Assembly (NCBI GenBank): GCA_948567375.1
Contig: OX419760.1
Coordinates: forward strand, 23,188,001-23,252,000
DNA length: 64,000 nt
Source of the DNA: Lunularia cruciata
Lineage: Eukaryota > Streptophyta > Marchantiopsida > Lunulariales > Lunulariaceae
Direction: 5' to 3'
The notes below the pieces were generated by a model, which saw nothing but the letters and a program-made list of their open reading frames with translations, was not told the origin of the DNA and did not search any database. Position numbers and translations under genes: made by a program. Positions 59,999-64,000 of this stretch are shown here, piece after piece. Positions within the stretch are counted from its first letter, which is position 1, and each line of letters opens with the position of its first letter.

Positions 59999-62900
59999 TT
60001 GGGCAATGCTCTAATTATTGGTTTTGGGTTGTGAATGAGCAAGGTGGAGAGGTGTCCATTTCAGATCTAGACATCTTTAGGGGTGGTTCTACATAGTATA
60101 TCACATATGGAGAGTTTATTATCCAGATTCAACTTGGTCATCTAGCTAATATTTTTATGGTGAGAGCTCTAGCCATTGCAATACTAGTAGAGTCATATGA
60201 TGTGCAAATTGGTAGAGTAGTGTTATACTCCATGGGTTTCAACGTTGATTATTGGGAGGAGATTTCTTCTTATAGGCTAGGTTGGCAATCAAGTGAGAGA
60301 CATGTATCACCTACTAGCATACTTTAGCAATGGTAATCTTGGTTCATATGAGGATTGGAATATCCTCTACATGTGCTCATATAAAGGATACTCTAATATT
60401 AGAAGAGATCACTTGGATTTGGAGTACAAGTAGAATTTTCTTCTCCACCTTGAATGTTCAAGTATGGAGTTATGATGAGGAGTTGCAACATCATGCAGAT
60501 AGGTTGGAACAATAAGCTTGGAGTGGAGCCTTTGTACCACCAAGAGGCTAGTTTAAAGATGAGTCTCCAAAATCTATTACATTGCCAACTTTGGATACCA
60601 CACTTATTGCTTGGCAATATCCACCCAAGGGAGTATACCTATTAGAGTTGTTTGGTGGGATCAACATTAAACTAGTTATGGTACTATAGTTAGACATATG
60701 AGTACTTATATTTGGAGAGAGATGAGACTGTTAGGCAAGTCTCTTTACATGATGTGGGACACTTAGCTTATTGGCATCCTAGGTTATTATTGATGTCAAT
60801 AGTCCAAGGTTATCAAAAGACCCTACCAACACATATCTCCTTGCTAGGAGCAAAGGATCTAGATAGACATGGTCCCATTCATTTAATGATTTGTGGATGA
60901 CCATGTCAAGGACGTACTAGTGCTAGCCAAGGTTGAAGTCTACAAGATCTCCATTCTAATGTGTTTTAGGACATGTTACATATATTACAACATTTCTAAG
61001 TTCTTCAAGTTATTTTTCCAACCTGCATTTTGGAGAATATTCCTTTGATGGGTGATTCTTGCACACAAGTGGTAGCAAGTAGACATTAGGTCCATTCTTG
61101 GATGGGACTTGCTATGTTGTTGGATGTAGCCAAAGTTGGATCACTAGATCATTATCTTTGTCTTTAGTGGACAAACCTCTTACCTAGGGAGGTTCTACAA
61201 CATCTATATGGTGGCATTCAATGACCATCACATCTGAATTTTTATGATATCTTAGATGTTGTGCGCCAATCTCAAACAATGGTAGTGGTTGATAGGTCAC
61301 CTATGGTAGTGGTGAACCTTGTTGGGTAGCCTAGAGTTGCTTTACCCACTCTCATGAGCTTCCCAAACTCCTATGATTTTTGAGGGAGAGGTTTTGGACT
61401 TATTTGGGACTCATAATTATAGTAGTTGGTGGAGCACAATGCCAAGGAGAGAGAGAGAGCAAGCAATCGGTTTCTATATTGGTATTATCAAAATTTCAAT
61501 AGTGTCTAAGGCATCCAAGCATCAAGTTTTAGGTCAGCCTATGGACTTGAATTTTTTGACCTAGATTGTGAGCCTTGGATTGGTTGAGTAGCATAAGATG
61601 CACTTGATTAGGCATCACCACTTTGACACTTGTGAGGTCTATCAAGATGTTTAGGCACATGTTGGGAACAATGGATCAATTGGGCATGGTATTCTTGGGG
61701 AAATAACCAATGACTACTAGTGAGAGTCGTCTACTTGGAGTACATCTAGGTGAGAGAAGTCTACTTGGGATACATCCTTGGTCTACATGGGATGCAACTA
61801 GAGTACATGTGAAGCTTGCAACCAAAGCCAAAGGAGTTTTTTGCTCTAAGGTTGTAAAATTTATCAATTGGAAGCATGACATTATTGCTCCCAAGGCCCT
61901 AGTGTAGCCAATCAAGGCATCTTCTACTTCTACATTGGTTATAAAATATACTTGGGATCCAAACATTGGACCCAAGCTTACAAGAAGAGAAAGACAAATA
62001 GTTTGGAGGTTCTTGAAGAGCTACACCAAGTGTTGAAGGTTTGCTTTCAATATCAAGGATTTGGCTACTTTGAAAGGACTTGGTATTTGGATTGAGCTGA
62101 CTAGTGATACACTTGGTTTTCAATCTAAGTACCAATACAATGACATGGAGAGAGCCTTGATTTAGAGCTAGAGTAGAGATCTTTTTGAGATTAATTTGGG
62201 AGAGATTTCACATAGAGAGTACACTTTAGATACAATGATGCCAACCAAGAAGGATTTGCATGCCAACTACATGGATAGGCAATTGTGTAGAGATTACTAT
62301 CCTATCAACCAACAAACTAGGGCTGATTGGTATGATATGCCTAGATAAGAGGAGATCTTTGATTTGATTGGGTATGCAAAGGTCTTCAATACTTTGGATC
62401 TTTGATCAAGATATGATTAGTTGCCAAATCAAGGACGAAGACAAGTCCAAGACAACTTTTTGGGCTACTAATCTTCACGTGAAGGATGTATTGTATCAAT
62501 GGTGGTTATTAAAATTTGGATTATAGAATGCTCCTTCTAAGTTCCAAAGATTCATGGACAAGATCCTTGTGGAATTGGATTTACTTGGTACTATATTGAT
62601 GATACTTTGGTCTATAATGCTATTGTGGAAGAGCATGAGAGACATTTTTGGATGTGTTTGAGAGATTAAGATCTCATGAACTCAAATTACACCTTGAGAA
62701 TTGTAGATTCTTCCTTGATCAAGTTGATTATTTGGGTGACATTATCTACCTTGGTGGACTTTGTGTTTAGTAGACTAAGGTGGAGGCTATTACACATATT
62801 CCTTGGCCTACAAATGTGAGTAGAGTGCAACCATTCCATAAGTTGGTGAACTTCTATTGAAAATATATTAGAGGACTTAGTGCTTTTTCCAAGGCCTTGA

Positions 62901-64000
62901 CAAAGTTAACCAAGCTTACACAAGAGTGGTGTTAGGGAGATGAGCAAGAGAGAGCTTTTATAAAGCTCAAGGATAGATTGACATTTGCTCCTATTCTTAA
63001 CAGACCAATCAAAGGACGTCCATTCCAAGTTCATATTAGTTGGAGTAGATTGGTGCTTGGAGTAGTGTTTACCTAGTAAGATAATGAGAGGAAGGAGTTT
63101 GTGATGGCCTGTGCTAGTTGCTCCAAAAATTTAGTAAAGGTCAAGTATGATTTGTATGTGAGAGAGTACTTGGCAATAATGTGGGCAATAGCATATTTTT
63201 GATGTTATTGGTAACCCCTTCACTCTTGTCATTGATCATCAACCACTAAATTGGTTGATGGAGTCTTACAATTTTTCAAGGAAGCTTGCACAATGTGCTC
63301 TGATTTTATAGGAATATGATTTCACAATTATTCATAAACTTGGAATGGTGAACCTTGATACGAATGGGTTGAGTAGAAACCAATGTACCAACCAACAACA
63401 ATAGAGTGGAGTATGATGGCAAAGTAAGATAGATGAAGAGATAGTGCTAGGTTGGCATGCATCTACCTTTTTTATGTATATCTTTTCAGGCTCTAGTGGT
63501 ATCTCTCGCAATATAGATAGAAGAGCTGTGGAGATCTCAAACCCAAAAGGTAGAGATATTGGTTTAAGTTTGCTAGACATTCATGATGATGACTTAGTGA
63601 TAGACAATTTTCACATTGGAATTATGAATGGCATAATTGGTGCCAAGAAGAGAGACCATGTGGTTCAATGAGCCAAGTTGTTTAAATTGGAGAGCATACA
63701 TCATATCCATGCATGGGAGGATAGTAGAATGTGAGTAGTACTCCTTCCATCTCAAACATCACAATTGGTACAACATGTTCTTGAGGAGCTAGGATATTTT
63801 AGAGGAAAAATAACAAATAGCTTATTGTAGAGTCATTATTGGAGGTATGATATGCAAATCAATGTATAGTAATTTTTTGCTAGATGTATGGTTTGTGACC
63901 AAAATAGAGCATTATTTAGTGCTCCTATGCCATAATTACACCCATTACCTATCATGGGATTGGGTTACAATTGGAGTTTTGACTTTGTTTGTTGGACCTT
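59999..64000 (+). mobile_element. Gypsy element F, 3' part (protease to integrase, runs off the window)
   Basis: Resumes in the protease frame with GQCSNYW after the D insertion. 60000-62250 is a decayed protease-RT linker with short repeats near 61719-61790. RT about 62270-62960: AKVFNTLDL, FGL(stop)NAPSKFQRFMDK, YIDDTLVYN with both catalytic Asp. RNase H about 62990-63390: GVVFT followed by two stops where Gln codons belong (63074-63079), YLAIMWAIAYF. Integrase zinc-finger region with HSYWRYDM-like and MVCDQN (about 63830-63905), then the core begins as the window ends. Confidence 0.82.

Noticed and set aside
1-64000. CRISPR arrays, operons, prokaryotic signals
   Set aside because: Spliced genes and LTR retrotransposons show plant nuclear DNA; the tandem repeats lack the regular repeat-spacer pattern.

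Overview
This is a nuclear plant window. The genes have many short exons, and every junction I could build uses GT..AG. The products are plant-type: a CCA-adding enzyme with an organelle-type leader, a CYCH-type cyclin, and a group-3 LEA protein. The repeats are Ty1/copia and Ty3/gypsy (chromovirus) retrotransposons whose stop codons often sit where Gln or Arg codons belong, as expected after deamination of methylated cytosines. A bryophyte (moss-like) genome is my best guess, from intron style and gene make-up; I cannot prove it.

Layout. 1-2.4 kb: AT-rich degenerate repeats, then nothing I recognise. 2.5-13.9 kb (minus): a 15-exon CCA tRNA nucleotidyltransferase gene. Its frame is intact at 609 codons, although a 5.1-kb Ty1/copia element lies antisense inside intron 10. 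14.1-15.9 kb: a broken inverted copy of the 5' end of the cyclin H gene, bracketed by two ~180-bp direct repeats. 16.8-17.4 kb: an intronless, broken copy of a UBC27-type E2 gene. 19.1-19.6 kb: a single-exon DUF1348 (NTF2-like) gene of bacterial look. 21.1-26.2 kb: the intact 13-exon cyclin H gene, whose promoter and first exons gave rise to the inverted copy. 30.1-32.0 kb (minus): a 441-aa LEA-like protein with five repeated modules. 40.7-41.8 kb: a small acidic disordered protein behind a cluster of ACGT (ABRE-type) elements. 43.9-64 kb: a nest of at least three gypsy elements plus a solo LTR.

The gypsy nest can be read in order. Element F (plus strand) was cut in its protease active site by element D (minus strand, 47394-59998). 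D was later hit by a solo LTR (56142-56724, 5-bp target duplication CAAAG) in its RNase H catalytic motif. D was also hit by a full element B (plus strand, 49485-55842) near the end of RNase H. F runs off the right edge of the window.

How the genes relate. CCA enzyme (tRNA 3'-end maturation) and cyclin H (CDK-activating kinase/TFIIH) are housekeeping genes. The LEA and acidic-protein genes look stress/ABA-responsive from their promoters and composition; this is inference. The observations I rate most interesting are a copia primer-binding site that matches the anticodon stem-loop of initiator tRNA-Met rather than its 3' end, the copia element tolerated in an essential gene's intron, and the inverted cyclin H copy facing its parent gene.
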